Assembly: GCF_025860405.1 (NCBI RefSeq)
Contig: NZ_CP063785.1
Coordinates: 3,906,001 to 3,970,000, forward strand
DNA: 64,000 bases
Direction of reading: 5' to 3'
Origin: Tolypothrix sp. PCC 7712
GTDB lineage: Bacteria > Cyanobacteriota > Cyanobacteriia > Cyanobacteriales > Nostocaceae
A program made the position numbers and the translations under genes. Below, in pieces: positions 21,944-32,245 of the stretch. Each line of letters opens with the position of its first letter. Position 1 is the first letter of the stretch. A model generated the notes under the pieces. That model made no database searches. It was not told the DNA's origin and saw only the letters and a list, made by a program, of their open reading frames with translations.

Positions 21944-24079
21944 TTAGGCTGCTTGCCAAATCCTGATAGTTTTATCCTCGCCAGCGCTGGCGAGGATTCG
22001 CCCATCGGAACTGATATCAACAGATAAGATACTTGCTGTATGTCCTGTCAGGGTTTGTAATAATTTACCAGTTTTTAAATTCCAAATTTTGATTGTGCGA
22101 TCGCTGCTACCACTAATCAAGGTTTGTCCATCTGGAGTAATTACCAAACATTGAATTAAACCTTGATGTCCTTCCAAACGCTGCTGTAGTTGTCCTGTAA
22201 GCAGATTCCAAAGGTGGATGGTTGAGCCAAAGCCGCCACTGGCGATGATTTGTAGCGCTGAACTTACAGCCACAGCACGCACAAAGCCAGGGTTATCTGT
22301 AATAGTGTGGAGTAATTGCCCATTGTCTAACTGCCAAATTTTAATTACTTTATCACTACCAGCACTGATCAGAAATTTACCATCGGGACTGATAGCTGTG
22401 GTATAAATAAAGCCAGCATTTATGGGGAGTGTTTGCTGTAGGTTTCCTGTTTGTAGTTGCCAAACTCTGATGGTTTTATCCCTACTTCCAGAGACAATAG
22501 TTTGTCCATTGGGACTGATGGATAGAGAATTAATTAAATCAGAATGTCCTCTGAGGATGCGCTGGGGTTTATTAGCATTCAGATGCCAAGTCTTAATTGT
22601 ATGATCGCTACTGCCACTCACTACAGTCTGATTATCGGGAGCGATCGCAGTTACTATCCAAATACCAGTTTCATTGAGTACACCTTGCAGTTTACCTGTT
22701 TGCAGATTCCAAATTTTAATTGTCTTATCGTTACTACTGCTAATGAGGGTTTGAGAATTTCTACTGAAGGCTACAGATCTAACTAGCTGTGAGTGTCCAT
22801 TTAAACTATAGGCGAAAACCGCTTGTTGAAATTGCGGTGGCGACTGCACAGGTATAGTTCGGCGCTGCATAGAAAAAATTTTCTCCCTCCCTTGCAATGC
22901 TTCTGTAAAGGTGGGATTGATAGTTAAAGCGCGATCGTAATCTGCTAATGCAGCATCATATTGCCCTATTTGTAAGTAGGCATTACCTCGATTACACCAA
23001 GCTTCAAAATAATTGGGATCTATTTGTAACGCGCGATTAAAATCTGTAATTGCACCTTGATAATCTTGGTGTTGAGCCTTTTCTAGCCCCCAAAAGTTAT
23101 AAGCTTGAGCATTATTTGTGGATGGGGTAACCGGAATTGTTGGTGGTACATTACTAATTTGAGGTGCTTGTAAATCTTGCAAAACTTCGGCTGCCGATTG
23201 ATATCTTTCCCCAACAAAATGCTTGAGTAACCTATCAATAATCCGTCCTAAATCATCACTAATACTTAAACCTTGCTCCTTGACTCGTTCTCGCCACAGC
23301 CAACGCGCTTCTCTAACATCATAAAGAGCATCTGCAAGATTACCATAGGGGTCTTGTAGCGGTAAACACCGAGTTATTAGCCGAGCACAAGTCGCACCCA
23401 AAGCATATAAATCACTAGCTGGGTAAGCGTAGCCTTGCATTTGTTCTAAGGGAGCATAACCAATAGTATAAATTCCTGTACCCTGGCGCGCTAAAGTAGT
23501 TTGTGTAACTTGTTTCGCACCCCCAAAGTCAATTAGTACCAGTTTGCGATCGTAGCTCCGACGAATGATATTTTCTGGTTTAATATCCCGATGAATGACA
23601 CTACGTTCGTGAATGAATTGCAGAATTGGTAATAAATCAGCTAACAGTTCCCGAATCTGCATTTCATTAAAAGCTTGTTTTTGCATTTCTGCGGCTAAAG
23701 TGTCCCCAGCAATAAATTCTTGCACTAAATACAAGTTTAATCCTTGTTCAAAATAGGCAACTAGCCGGGGAATTTGAGGATGATTTTCTCCTAGTTCAAA
23801 CAAGCGCTTTGCTTCTTCTTTAAACATTTCCGCAGCTTTTTTAAGTGCGCTAGTTCCCTGCACTTGGGGGACAAATTGCTTAATTACACAAGGTGCATCT
23901 AACCTATCTATATCTCTGGCTTCATAAGTTTTACCAAAACCACCCTCACCTAATAATCGATTAATCCGGTAGCGGTTTTTGAATAACGTACCAAAGCTGT
24001 TTCCTCCACAACTGGTGCAAAATCTATTACCATCGGAGCTAAAAGGATTGGAGCAATTGGGATTTTGGCAGATTTGCAT
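21944..24079 (-). CDS. zinc-ribbon Ser/Thr kinase with TPR and WD40 repeats
   Basis: 711 residues. A four-Cys ribbon (CQNPNC...CTSCG) precedes a complete Hanks kinase: GEGGFGKTYEA glycine loop, VIKQF lysine, HRDIKPEN, DFGGAKQ and the P+1 region GTGIYTIGYAPLEQ. Then come a proline-rich linker, two or three TPR units (NRGNAYLQIGQYDAALADYDRALTINP) and seven WD40 repeats ending SVDISSDGRILASAGEDKTIRIW, enough for one propeller. Kinase-WD40 fusions are characteristic of filamentous cyanobacteria and probably recruit partners. The glycine loop is canonical here, unlike in the kinase at 1640. Confidence 0.92.
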   Translation of the reverse strand: MQICQNPNCSNPFSSDGNRFCTSCGGNSFGTLFKNRYRINRLLGEGGFGKTYEARDIDRLDAPCVIKQFVPQVQGTSALKKAAEMFKEEAKRLFELGENHPQIPRLVAYFEQGLNLYLVQEFIAGDTLAAEMQKQAFNEMQIRELLADLLPILQFIHERSVIHRDIKPENIIRRSYDRKLVLIDFGGAKQVTQTTLARQGTGIYTIGYAPLEQMQGYAYPASDLYALGATCARLITRCLPLQDPYGNLADALYDVREARWLWRERVKEQGLSISDDLGRIIDRLLKHFVGERYQSAAEVLQDLQAPQISNVPPTIPVTPSTNNAQAYNFWGLEKAQHQDYQGAITDFNRALQIDPNYFEAWCNRGNAYLQIGQYDAALADYDRALTINPTFTEALQGREKIFSMQRRTIPVQSPPQFQQAVFAYSLNGHSQLVRSVAFSRNSQTLISSSNDKTIKIWNLQTGKLQGVLNETGIWIVTAIAPDNQTVVSGSSDHTIKTWHLNANKPQRILRGHSDLINSLSISPNGQTIVSGSRDKTIRVWQLQTGNLQQTLPINAGFIYTTAISPDGKFLISAGSDKVIKIWQLDNGQLLHTITDNPGFVRAVAVSSALQIIASGGFGSTIHLWNLLTGQLQQRLEGHQGLIQCLVITPDGQTLISGSSDRTIKIWNLKTGKLLQTLTGHTASILSVDISSDGRILASAGEDKTIRIWQAA

Positions 24080-24663
24080 ATATTAGTTTTAATGGGGTTT
24101 AATTACTGAAATTATTTGGTGAATCAGGGCACAGGGAGTAGAGAATAGGGAAAAAGCAAGAGAAAATATAGCTATATCGATTTTTTAAACCCATAGGAGT
24201 TATACATAGGAATCTGGTTTGATTTCTGAAAAAATCTCAGAAAAGCTTTGGTGCTGATGCTGTACTCTCGTTGCTACAACGGAGGAAACCTCCGCAACGC
24301 ACTGGCTCTCCTACGTGAACTACGTGAACTGCAAAAATCAAATATGAGTCCTATAATATGTAATTTAATATTTTCCTGAGAAAGCATAGGCACTAATTTA
24401 AAAAGATGTGATTAAAAAAATTAAATGTCTTTAAAACTGTAAAATAATTTTATTGTATGACAAGCATCGCTGTAGAAATTGCAACTGCAACCTCTGTACA
24501 TAACTGAATAGAGGAAAAATCAGAAATATCAGTGTTGACTTTTGAATACAGACGTGATTAATCGCGTCTTTCTAACTCTTGACTCCTCTACAGCAACACT
24601 AGCTTGATTTATATCCTAAATTTGCGGATACTAAATTATTGAAGGTATTGACCCAAAATAAAT
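24080..24663. other. intergenic region with dispersed repeats
   Basis: It contains a repeat around GATTTCTGAAAAAATCTCAG...CTGATGC-GTACTCTCG (24218-24270) that recurs at 45649-45690. The palindrome AGACGTGATTAATCGCGTCT lies at 24550-24569. No gene is seen. Confidence 0.7.
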
Positions 24664-25263
24664 ATGAAATCTCTGCACCGTCCCGATCTATATGGTTGGT
24701 CAACTTTCAATCCTGCAAGAAACATTGATTTTAATGGGATTGCCTGGATTCGTCCAGAGGGCAATATCATAATTGATCCGGTAGCTTTATCCAATCACGA
24801 TTGGAATCACTTAAACTCTTTGGGTAATGTAGCTTGGATTGTACTGACTAATTCCGATCATGCTAGGTCAGCGAAGGATATTGCCGATCAAACCTACGCT
24901 AAAATAGCAGGGCCTATAGCAGAAAAAGATAATTTTCCGATAAATTGCGATCGCTGGCTGAGTGATGGTGAAGAATTAGTCCCCGGATTAAAGGTGATTG
25001 AACTTCAAGGTTCTAAAACTCCAGGCGAACTAGCGCTATTGCTAGAAGAAACCACTTTAATTACTGGGGATTTGGTGCGCGCCCATCGAGCAGGTACATT
25101 AACTATATTGCCAGACGAAAAGCTAGTGAACCGCGAACAAGCTGTAGCATCTGTGCAAAAATTGGCCAATCTGACTCAAGTAGAAACAATATTAGTCGGG
25201 GATGGTTGGTCAGTTTTTCACGATGGACGCGATCGCCTCAAGGAACTAGTCGCAACATTATAA
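24664..25263 (+). CDS. MBL-fold hydrolase-like protein with altered metal site
   Basis: 199 residues with the beta-lactamase fold order: IIIDPVAL strand, VLTNSDHARSA where the HxHxDH motif should be, the SKTPGELALLLEETTLITGDLV strand-loop (the His of TPGH-type motifs replaced by Glu) and a C-terminal VGDGWSVF (GDG where GHG is usual). Several zinc ligands are therefore missing. It belongs to a cyanobacterial MBL-like group that may bind one metal or none. Hydrolase activity is doubtful. Confidence 0.75.
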   Translation: MKSLHRPDLYGWSTFNPARNIDFNGIAWIRPEGNIIIDPVALSNHDWNHLNSLGNVAWIVLTNSDHARSAKDIADQTYAKIAGPIAEKDNFPINCDRWLSDGEELVPGLKVIELQGSKTPGELALLLEETTLITGDLVRAHRAGTLTILPDEKLVNREQAVASVQKLANLTQVETILVGDGWSVFHDGRDRLKELVATL

Positions 25264-25676
25264 TCGCTGAACGCGTAGCGTCTCGTTCGCGCTAGCGTTG
25301 CGGAGCAAAGAGAAGCAACCCCAAAACCCTTGCGATTGCTACCCTGCGGGAACGCTTTCAGCGAACACTTGACTTTGTTCCGTTCCCAATGACAAATGTA
25401 TATTTAATTGTGCATGACTACTTAGAAGCATGAGAAAAATTATCAGCATAATTATCTGCTAAAAATTGCATAATTTGATTTCAGAAATTTTTAATTATTA
25501 ATGCTTTTTGTCCCAACATTTTCGCAACTTTGTTGGGTTTCATTCTGTACCCTACGAGAAGCAAGCTACAACCCAGCCTTTTACCTTAAGAGAAGTAGAG
25601 ATAATTGTCAAATATAAGCTTGATTTGAGTTTACAATCTGTCTCCCGTGCAATATAAATAATTAAATGTAGAAATT
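25264..25676. other. intergenic region with dispersed repeats
   Basis: It holds CGCGTAGCGTCTCGTTCGCG-type repeats and a TTGCGATTGCTACCCTGCGGG...CCCAATGAC unit resembling that at 28426-28515. No gene is seen. Confidence 0.6.
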
Positions 25677-25793
25677 TTGAGAGTGACTCTTAAGGCTGAC
25701 AGACTTGACGAAATAACTACCAGAGAAGCTAATGTGCAGCCTACTAGCCATACAAATACCCAGCCATCTCATCTAATTTCACTCACTTCTGCA

Positions 25794-26693
25794 ATGGCAG
25801 AAAAATTCCCCTTAAGAATTTTGCTGGCGGAAGATCATGCAGTGAATCAAAAGCTAGCATTATTAATGCTCAAACAATTGGGATACCGTGCTGATGTTGT
25901 CAGCAATGGTAAGGAAGTTCTAGAAATCATCCAGCACTTGTCTTATGACGTAATCTTAATGGATGTGCAAATGCCTGAAATGGACGGATTAGAAGCCACA
26001 AAGCTGATCTGCCAAAAATATCCAGTGGGTTTGCGTCCACGAATTATTGCCTTGACAGCCCGCGCCCTGCAAGGCGATCGCGAGGAATGTCTAGCAGCCG
26101 GGATGGATGACTATCTCAGCAAACCTATCCGTATTGAAATACTAGCTCAAGCCTTAAGTCGATGTGTACCGATAGTTTCTAGCAATGGTGGTTTTATCCC
26201 ACCCAACAGAAGCGATCGCCAATCCCATCCACTCAATCAACCACTAAGCAATCCCGCCTCTATTCCGATAGCAGACTTACCAGCCATTAATACTCAAGCT
26301 ATTCAAAAAATTTACGAAATGGCTGGAGACGATGAAACCTTTGTCTTAGAAATTATTGACTGCTATTTAGAAGATTCCCCATATATATTGGAGCAAATTC
26401 GGGAAGCCGTTACTCAAGGAGATGCTACAACTGTACATCGTCTAGCCCATAGCTGGAAATCAAGTAGCGCCTATTTAGGAGCCAGAAATCTCACAGAAAT
26501 TTGTCGAGAAATCGAAGCGATCGCTCTTTCTGAAATCTGCCATCTCCCAGAGCGACTCTATCACTTAGAAGCAGAATTTGAAAGAGTCAAAACAGCTTTG
26601 CAGTTAGAACGCCAGAAACGAGCGCAGCGCTCTTTCCCCCCAATCCCCAAAGGGAGCCCCGAGTCCCCCCTGCAGCCTCAATGTGCAAATTAA
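25794..26693 (+). CDS. response regulator with C-terminal Hpt domain
   Basis: A receiver domain starts at PLRILLAEDHAVNQKLAL, with phospho-Asp in VILMDVQMPEMDG, Thr in IALTARA and Lys in YLSKPI. After a linker, an Hpt domain has the phospho-His in VHRLAHSWKSSSAYLGA. The frame is open from a TTG at 25677, but ATG 25794 lies 8 residues before the receiver. No kinase domain is present. This arrangement is the usual tail of hybrid kinases, so it is either a free phosphorelay module or the surviving 3' end of one. The receiver closely resembles the last receiver of the hybrid kinase at 46002-49418, which lacks its own Hpt. Confidence 0.82.
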   Translation: MAEKFPLRILLAEDHAVNQKLALLMLKQLGYRADVVSNGKEVLEIIQHLSYDVILMDVQMPEMDGLEATKLICQKYPVGLRPRIIALTARALQGDREECLAAGMDDYLSKPIRIEILAQALSRCVPIVSSNGGFIPPNRSDRQSHPLNQPLSNPASIPIADLPAINTQAIQKIYEMAGDDETFVLEIIDCYLEDSPYILEQIREAVTQGDATTVHRLAHSWKSSSAYLGARNLTEICREIEAIALSEICHLPERLYHLEAEFERVKTALQLERQKRAQRSFPPIPKGSPESPLQPQCAN

Positions 26694-26870
26694 ATGGTTA
26701 ACAGCTTACCCCTGCGCCAATTCCGCTTCTTGACTAAATCTCCCGGTAGGAACAGCCTCTAGCAAATATCTGGAAATATTTAGTTGATAACCTTCAGTTA
26801 GACGCGATCGCCGTCAGCGATTTGAGATTTTAGGTTTTGCAGCAAATAATTAATATTTTTCTAGATAATT

Positions 26871-26909
26871 AAAAAAGCTATTACTTCTTGTTGAAGCAAT
26901 AGCTTTTTT
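26871..26909. terminator. bidirectional rho-independent terminator
   Basis: Stem AAAAAAGCTATT/AATAGCTTTTTT with a 15-nt loop, A-tract on one side and T-tract on the other, 178 bases after the response regulator gene. The following 480 bases up to gvpA are A/T-rich and gene-free. Confidence 0.85.
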
Positions 26910-27389
26910 ATCTGCTATTTCAAAAAAATTTTCTCTACCAAAAACTATATTAAATAGTATATCAAATTATTTTATAGCGATATATTTATATTTTTATAAC
27001 CGTATTATTACTTAATTTTTGAGATGATTTTAAAAAAACGCCATTATTCCTCTAGCCAAGCATTATCTATATACAGTAGGGCTTTCACCCCATATTTATC
27101 CTTGATTAAGGATAGCAATTTTTCAACCATAAAATATACATAAAAATCATCAAAATCAACCAATTTTTACCATGAAAAGCTCCTTATTCATCAAAGAATA
27201 TATACAACTCAAACATTGCATCCAATTGTTTTACTTTATTTGACTGTCTAAGTGCATATTTTTTTACATTTTTCTGTCCAAAACTATTTACATTTAACCA
27301 AGGTGTGTTTAATATTAATTCAGTGGAAAGCGAAGGCATAAAACCTAGCTGAAACTATTAACAATCAACAATGAGTAAGGTAAAAAACA

Positions 27390-27605
27390 ATGGCAGTTGA
27401 AAAAACTAATTCCTCTTCAAGTTTGGCAGAAGTTATTGACCGCATTTTGGACAAAGGTATCGTTGTAGATGCTTGGGTACGTGTTTCGTTAGTAGGTATT
27501 GAACTACTAGCTATTGAAGCTCGGATCGTTATCGCTTCTGTTGAAACTTATTTGAAATATGCAGAAGCTGTTGGTTTAACTCAATCAGCTGCTATGCCTG
27601 CTTAA
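27390..27605 (+). CDS. gvpA: gas vesicle structural protein GvpA
   Basis: 71 residues, the usual length, with the near-invariant GvpA sequence: SSLAEVIDRILDKGIVVDAW, VRVSLVGIELLAIEARIVIA and SVETYLKYAEAVGLT. It forms the rib wall of gas vesicles, which give buoyancy. GAGTAAGG precedes the ATG by 14 bases. A strong terminator follows at 27719, and no other gvp gene (C, N, J, K, F/L, G, V, W) lies within this window, so the copy is solitary here. A TTGACT box at 27240 with a T-rich -10 region is a possible promoter. Confidence 0.95.
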   Translation: MAVEKTNSSSSLAEVIDRILDKGIVVDAWVRVSLVGIELLAIEARIVIASVETYLKYAEAVGLTQSAAMPA

Positions 27606-27718
27606 TTATAAAAAGTACGCTATCTCTACCTGGTTTGTGCAAACTAAAAAAAGTCATATCGGGTGAAATTGAGAAACGACTTTTAAAGTTGGCACTTTCA
27701 GGATAATTTCTTTCTCAT

Positions 27719-27754
27719 AGCTAAAAATCCTTCTAAGTTGAAGGATTTTTAGCT
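27719..27754. terminator. terminator after gvpA
   Basis: A 15-bp perfect stem AGCTAAAAATCCTTC/GAAGGATTTTTAGCT around TAAGTT, 113 bases after gvpA. It confirms a monocistronic unit. Confidence 0.85.
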
Positions 27755-28959
27755 ATTTGCAATTAATGTAGTTTGGCAACCTTTAATTGCAGTCGAATAC
27801 TAAAAGAATTTGCTTTTAATACCACCTCTAGAGGATGTCTTCTAACTCAAAAATTGGATTGGGGTAAGCTTAGTGCAACCCGATATTTGCATGATAGAAG
27901 TGGAACAGAGTTTAAATACTGTATAGCGTTTCTTATGCAGATCCGTTACAAAATTATATTGCGAAGTCTAGGGGCACGGCACTGCCCTTATGAGTATACC
28001 TTCCTAGTACAACACGGCGGAAATAAGCCACCCATTTAAAACAAGCGAAAAGCTTACAAAATCATCATTCTTTCTTTTTACTTTTGCCTTTTTACTTTTG
28101 CCTTGTTGTACTAGCTTGAGAAATACTATTAAATTTACAGCACACAAAAAATATTATTCCCATCAGCTTAGTAAGCTAATATCATTCTTGTGTACTGCTG
28201 TGATAATAAGATTCTTTTCAGTTTTATATCAAATTGCTACAAGTTTTATCTTTTAATCATCATACAAAAGCTTGTGAAGAATTGATACAAATCTAGATCC
28301 ATAAGACTACAGTAAATAGTATCTTTAACAGAAGTAATTCAACTCAATAAAACATAAAACCTAAATAGGGGAGGCAAAAAGCAAAGGAGCATCCCAGTTT
28401 TGCAAATTTACCAGGATGGTTAATAGTCATTGCGAATGAAGGGAAGCGGAATTAAGCAATCGCAACATTCAGACTTTGCGATTGCTGCGCTCTATTTCAT
28501 TACGCTCGCAATGACAAATTATGTTTTTATATAATTGGGATGCTACTAAAGCCAGGAAATTTTGTTTCCAAAATTTGTGGAAGTTGCTACCGCTTTAGAC
28601 ACCTCCACATTGAACTTGCATACAGCCAACCGCCAGAATAACTATCAACAAATTAGTTTTTCATTTTCACAGCGAACTCTTAACAGGTAATCCCAAATTA
28701 ATATAGCCAGCATTATTTGAGAATCCGTAAACAGCCAGATGTGAAAGATTTTCAATCTACAATTTGGATCACAGGTGTTCAAGGGACTGCCAAACAATAT
28801 TTTTCTTTTTTCCCCTGCTCCCTACCCCTCTGCCTACTTCAAGAGTTCCCTACCCCGTTGGCATAGCCTCTCATCAGGGGTTTGTTGAATGAGCGAATTT
28901 TGAATTGCTTCACGTTTCTTTTTTCTGGGAAACTCAGCTAAATCAAAAGGAGAAGACCC
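27755..28959. other. 1.2-kb intergenic region with repeat fragments
   Basis: A GGGGCACGGCACTGCCCTTA unit lies near 27971. An inverted-repeat element occupies 28426-28515 (GTCATTGCGA/TCGCAATGAC ends), and CCACATTGAACTTGCATA at 28605-28622 is a half-copy of the element at 36816. An 88-codon frame at 27773 runs through these repeats and is not credible. No gene is seen. Confidence 0.65.
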
Positions 28960-30546
28960 ATGAAGGTTGGTATCCCCAAGGAAGTTTACCCTGGTGAACA
29001 GCGTGTAGCTGTCACACCAGACACAGCCAAGCGGCTACAAAAACTTGGCTTTGATGTACTTGTAGAAACGAACGCAGGTTGCGGCGCAAATTTTGCCGAT
29101 GATGCCTATAGGCAAGCCCAATGCCACATTATTCCCGATGCTGCAACTCTTTGGGCAGAGGCAGATATTGTACTCAAAGTACGTCCACCCCAAATGCATC
29201 CCGAGTTAGGCAAAGATGAAACGGATTTGCTGCGTGAGGACAGTACAATCATTGGTTTTATCTGGCCTGCCCAAAATCCCCAACTACTGGAAAAACTGCT
29301 AGAACGCAAAGCTACAGCGCTGGCAATGGATGCAATCCCACGCATTAGCCGCGCCCAAAAAATGGATGCTTTGAGTTCCATGGCCAATCTTGCTGGCTAT
29401 CGAGCTGTAATTGAAGCCGCTAACCACTTTGGACGCTTCTTTAACGGTCAAATTACAGCCGCAGGTAAAGTTCCACCAGCGAAGATATTGGTGATTGGTG
29501 TCGGTGTAGCTGGCCTAGCCGCCATTGGTACAGCTAAGGGATTGGGTGCCATTGTGCGGGCATTTGATACCCGTTTGGTAGTAAAAGAGCAGGTAGAAAG
29601 CCTAGGCGCAGAGTTTCTCGAACTCAACTTTGCTGAGGATGGTTCTGGTGAAGGTGGCTACGCCAAGGTAATGAGCGATGAATTTATCAAAGCAGAGATG
29701 GAACTGTTTGCAGAGCAAGCAAAGGATGTTGACATCATCATTACCACAGCTTTGATTCCTGGGAGAACAGCACCCATACTGATTACTCAAGCAATGGTTG
29801 AGAGTATGAAAGAGGGTTCTGTAGTCGTTGACTTGGCGGCAGAACAGGGAGGTAATTGTGCTTGTACCCATCCTCATGAAGTGTACCGTTACAACGGAGT
29901 CACAATTGTCGGTTTAACAGACCTACCCAGCCGCATGGCGCAACAAGCCAGCCAGCTTTACGGGACAAATCTTTGCCATCTGCTAGAAGAAATGGGTGGG
30001 GCGAGTAAATACCAAGTAAATCTGGAAGATGAGGTAGTGCGGGGCGCTTTGGTAGCCTATGCGGGTGAGATTACTTGGCCAGCACCAAAATTTGAGAAAA
30101 AGGTAGAGGCAAAAGTCGAGAAAGTAGTAGAAAAAGTCAAAGAAACGCCGCCAGTATTAGCAACTACACCTACAGCACCTATTTCTCAAACTTCCCAAGG
30201 AGGGGGCGGAGCTAACTTTCTTTGGCTATTAATAGTGGCTTTAGCCTTGGTGGGTATCGGCATCACAGCACCGCCTGAATTTCTAGCTCATTTCACCGTA
30301 TTTGTTTTAGCTTGCTTTATTGGTTGGCAAGTAATTTGGAATGTGAAACCTGCCTTACACACACCACTAATGAGCGTTACCAATGCCATTAGCGGCATCA
30401 TTATTATTGGCGGTATGGTGCAAATATCTGGATCTGCTAACTCAGCTACTACCATTCTAGGCGCGATCGCAATTTTAGTGGGCACGATTAATATTTCCGG
30501 TGGTTTCCTCGTCACGCAACGAATGCTCAAGATGTTCCAAAAATAG
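28960..30546 (+). CDS. pntA: NAD(P) transhydrogenase subunit alpha
   Basis: 528 residues. The N-terminal NAD(H)-binding dI domain (MKVGIPKEVYPGEQRVAVTP; Rossmann motif VIGVGVAGLAAIGTA near 175-190) covers about 380 residues. A Lys/Val/Glu-rich linker follows, then about four membrane helices (LWLLIVALALVGIGITAP onward). This is the undivided alpha subunit as in E. coli, not the split PntA1/PntA2 form. With PntB it couples proton flow to hydride transfer between NADH and NADP+. AAAAGGAGA precedes the ATG. Confidence 0.95.
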   Translation: MKVGIPKEVYPGEQRVAVTPDTAKRLQKLGFDVLVETNAGCGANFADDAYRQAQCHIIPDAATLWAEADIVLKVRPPQMHPELGKDETDLLREDSTIIGFIWPAQNPQLLEKLLERKATALAMDAIPRISRAQKMDALSSMANLAGYRAVIEAANHFGRFFNGQITAAGKVPPAKILVIGVGVAGLAAIGTAKGLGAIVRAFDTRLVVKEQVESLGAEFLELNFAEDGSGEGGYAKVMSDEFIKAEMELFAEQAKDVDIIITTALIPGRTAPILITQAMVESMKEGSVVVDLAAEQGGNCACTHPHEVYRYNGVTIVGLTDLPSRMAQQASQLYGTNLCHLLEEMGGASKYQVNLEDEVVRGALVAYAGEITWPAPKFEKKVEAKVEKVVEKVKETPPVLATTPTAPISQTSQGGGGANFLWLLIVALALVGIGITAPPEFLAHFTVFVLACFIGWQVIWNVKPALHTPLMSVTNAISGIIIIGGMVQISGSANSATTILGAIAILVGTINISGGFLVTQRMLKMFQK

Positions 30547-30555
30547 AAGAAATTT

Positions 30556-31998
30556 ATGTCAAATAATTTACTGACAGTGGCGTACATTGTAGCTAGCGCC
30601 TTATTCATTCTCAGTTTGGGGGGATTGTCTGACCAGGAAACCGCTCGTAAAGGCAATATTTACGGCATTGTCGGGATGCTGATTGCTTTTGTTGCTACTG
30701 CACTTACCCTTCATTCAAACGCCTACGGCATCTTAGCTGCTGTCGTCATCCCCTCAGCTATAGCTGGTGCAATTGTCGCCTCACGGGTAGCAATGACATC
30801 CATGCCAGAACTCGTGGCAATTCTCCATAGTTTTGTAGGGATGGCGGCGGTTTTGGTAGGCATTGCTAATTATCTCCAAGAAACGCCACTCACTGCCGTA
30901 GAAGCAACTATCCACCAAGTAGAAATTTATATTGGTGTATTTATTGGGGCAGTCACCTTTACAGGTTCAATAGTTGCCTTTGGGAAACTGCGAGGAATTA
31001 TCAGCAGCAAACCGCTATTACTTCCAGGGCGGCACATCCTCAACTTAGCAATGCTAGTTGCTGTCCTGTGCTTAGGTAGTCAGTTTCTCGGCACAGCATC
31101 CCTCCCTGGATTGCAACTACTACTAATCATGTCTGCGATTGCCTGCGTTTTAGGCGTTCATCTCGTCATGGCAATTGGTGGTGCAGATATGCCAGTGGTA
31201 ATTTCCATGCTCAACAGCTACTCTGGCTGGGCGGCGGCGGCTGCCGGCTTCATGCTATCCAACGATTTACTGATTATTACAGGTGCATTGGTAGGTAGTA
31301 GCGGCGCTATCCTCAGCTACATTATGTGCAAAGCCATGAACCGTTCCTTTATCAGCGTCATTTTGGGAGGTTTTGGCGCTCAAACCATCACTGCGGAAAG
31401 TGGCGAACAACCTACAGGTAAATTCACCGCCACCACAATAGAAGACACAGTAGAACTCTTATACCGCGCCAAGAGTGTAATTATCGTCCCTGGCTATGGC
31501 ATGGCAGTAGCCCAAGCGCAACATGGAGTTTCCGAAATCGTCAAACAACTGCGCGATCGCGGTGTTAAAATTCGCTTTGGTATCCATCCCGTAGCCGGCA
31601 GAATGCCCGGACACATGAACGTGCTATTGGCAGAGGCGAAAGTGCCTTACGACATCGTTTTAGAAATGGATGAAATTAATCACGACTTCCCCGAAACAGA
31701 TGTAGTTTTGGTAATTGGCGCTAACGACACCGTCAACCCCAGTGCCTTAGAAAACCCCAACAGTCCCATCGCTGGAATGCCAGTCTTAGAAGTTTGGAAA
31801 GCTGGCACCGTCATCGTCATGAAACGCAGTATGGCTAGCGGCTACGCCGGCGTAGAAAATCCCCTCTTCTACAAAGACAACACCCTGATGTTATTTGGCG
31901 ATGCCAAGAAAAACATTGACGCGACGGTTGCCAAACTCACCCAATTAAAAGCAGACGCAGCAAGTCTTAATTTGGCAGCGACAAGGGTATTAACTTAA
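30556..31998 (+). CDS. pntB: NAD(P) transhydrogenase subunit beta
   Basis: 480 residues. Eight or nine membrane helices (dII) are followed by the NADP(H)-binding dIII domain with VIIVPGYGMAVAQAQH and the segment GIHPVAGRMPGHMNVLLAEA. It starts 9 bases after pntA, so the two form an operon. No terminator hairpin is evident; GGGCATT heptamers begin right after the stop. Confidence 0.95.
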   Translation: MSNNLLTVAYIVASALFILSLGGLSDQETARKGNIYGIVGMLIAFVATALTLHSNAYGILAAVVIPSAIAGAIVASRVAMTSMPELVAILHSFVGMAAVLVGIANYLQETPLTAVEATIHQVEIYIGVFIGAVTFTGSIVAFGKLRGIISSKPLLLPGRHILNLAMLVAVLCLGSQFLGTASLPGLQLLLIMSAIACVLGVHLVMAIGGADMPVVISMLNSYSGWAAAAAGFMLSNDLLIITGALVGSSGAILSYIMCKAMNRSFISVILGGFGAQTITAESGEQPTGKFTATTIEDTVELLYRAKSVIIVPGYGMAVAQAQHGVSEIVKQLRDRGVKIRFGIHPVAGRMPGHMNVLLAEAKVPYDIVLEMDEINHDFPETDVVLVIGANDTVNPSALENPNSPIAGMPVLEVWKAGTVIVMKRSMASGYAGVENPLFYKDNTLMLFGDAKKNIDATVAKLTQLKADAASLNLAATRVLT

Positions 31999-32190
31999 GG
32001 GGCATTGGGCATTGGGCATTGGGCATTGGGCATTGGGCATTGGGCATGGGGTAATTGGTAATGGGTAATTGGTAATTGGTAATGGGAATTTCTCCTCTAC
32101 CCCCTCTGCTCCCTCATCCCCCTCATCTAATCCCTAATCCCCAGTCCCCAGTCCCCAATCCCTCATCCCTCATCCATGAGAAAAGTAGCA
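31999..32190. repeat. heptanucleotide STRR block between pntB and ssuE
   Basis: About six GGGCATT units (31999-32046), then TAATTGG units, then C-rich CCCTCAT/CCCCAGT units. No gene lies between the convergent pntB and ssuE. Confidence 0.85.
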
Positions 32191-32245
32191 GTTTGGGAAG
32201 AGCAGCCAAACTGCTACTGGGAGCAGAAAGAATCAAGATTATGCG

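Noticed and set aside
27773..28039. 88-codon frame after gvpA, considered as gvpC
   Set aside because: It lacks the 33-residue GvpC repeats, begins after a strong terminator and runs through dispersed repeats.
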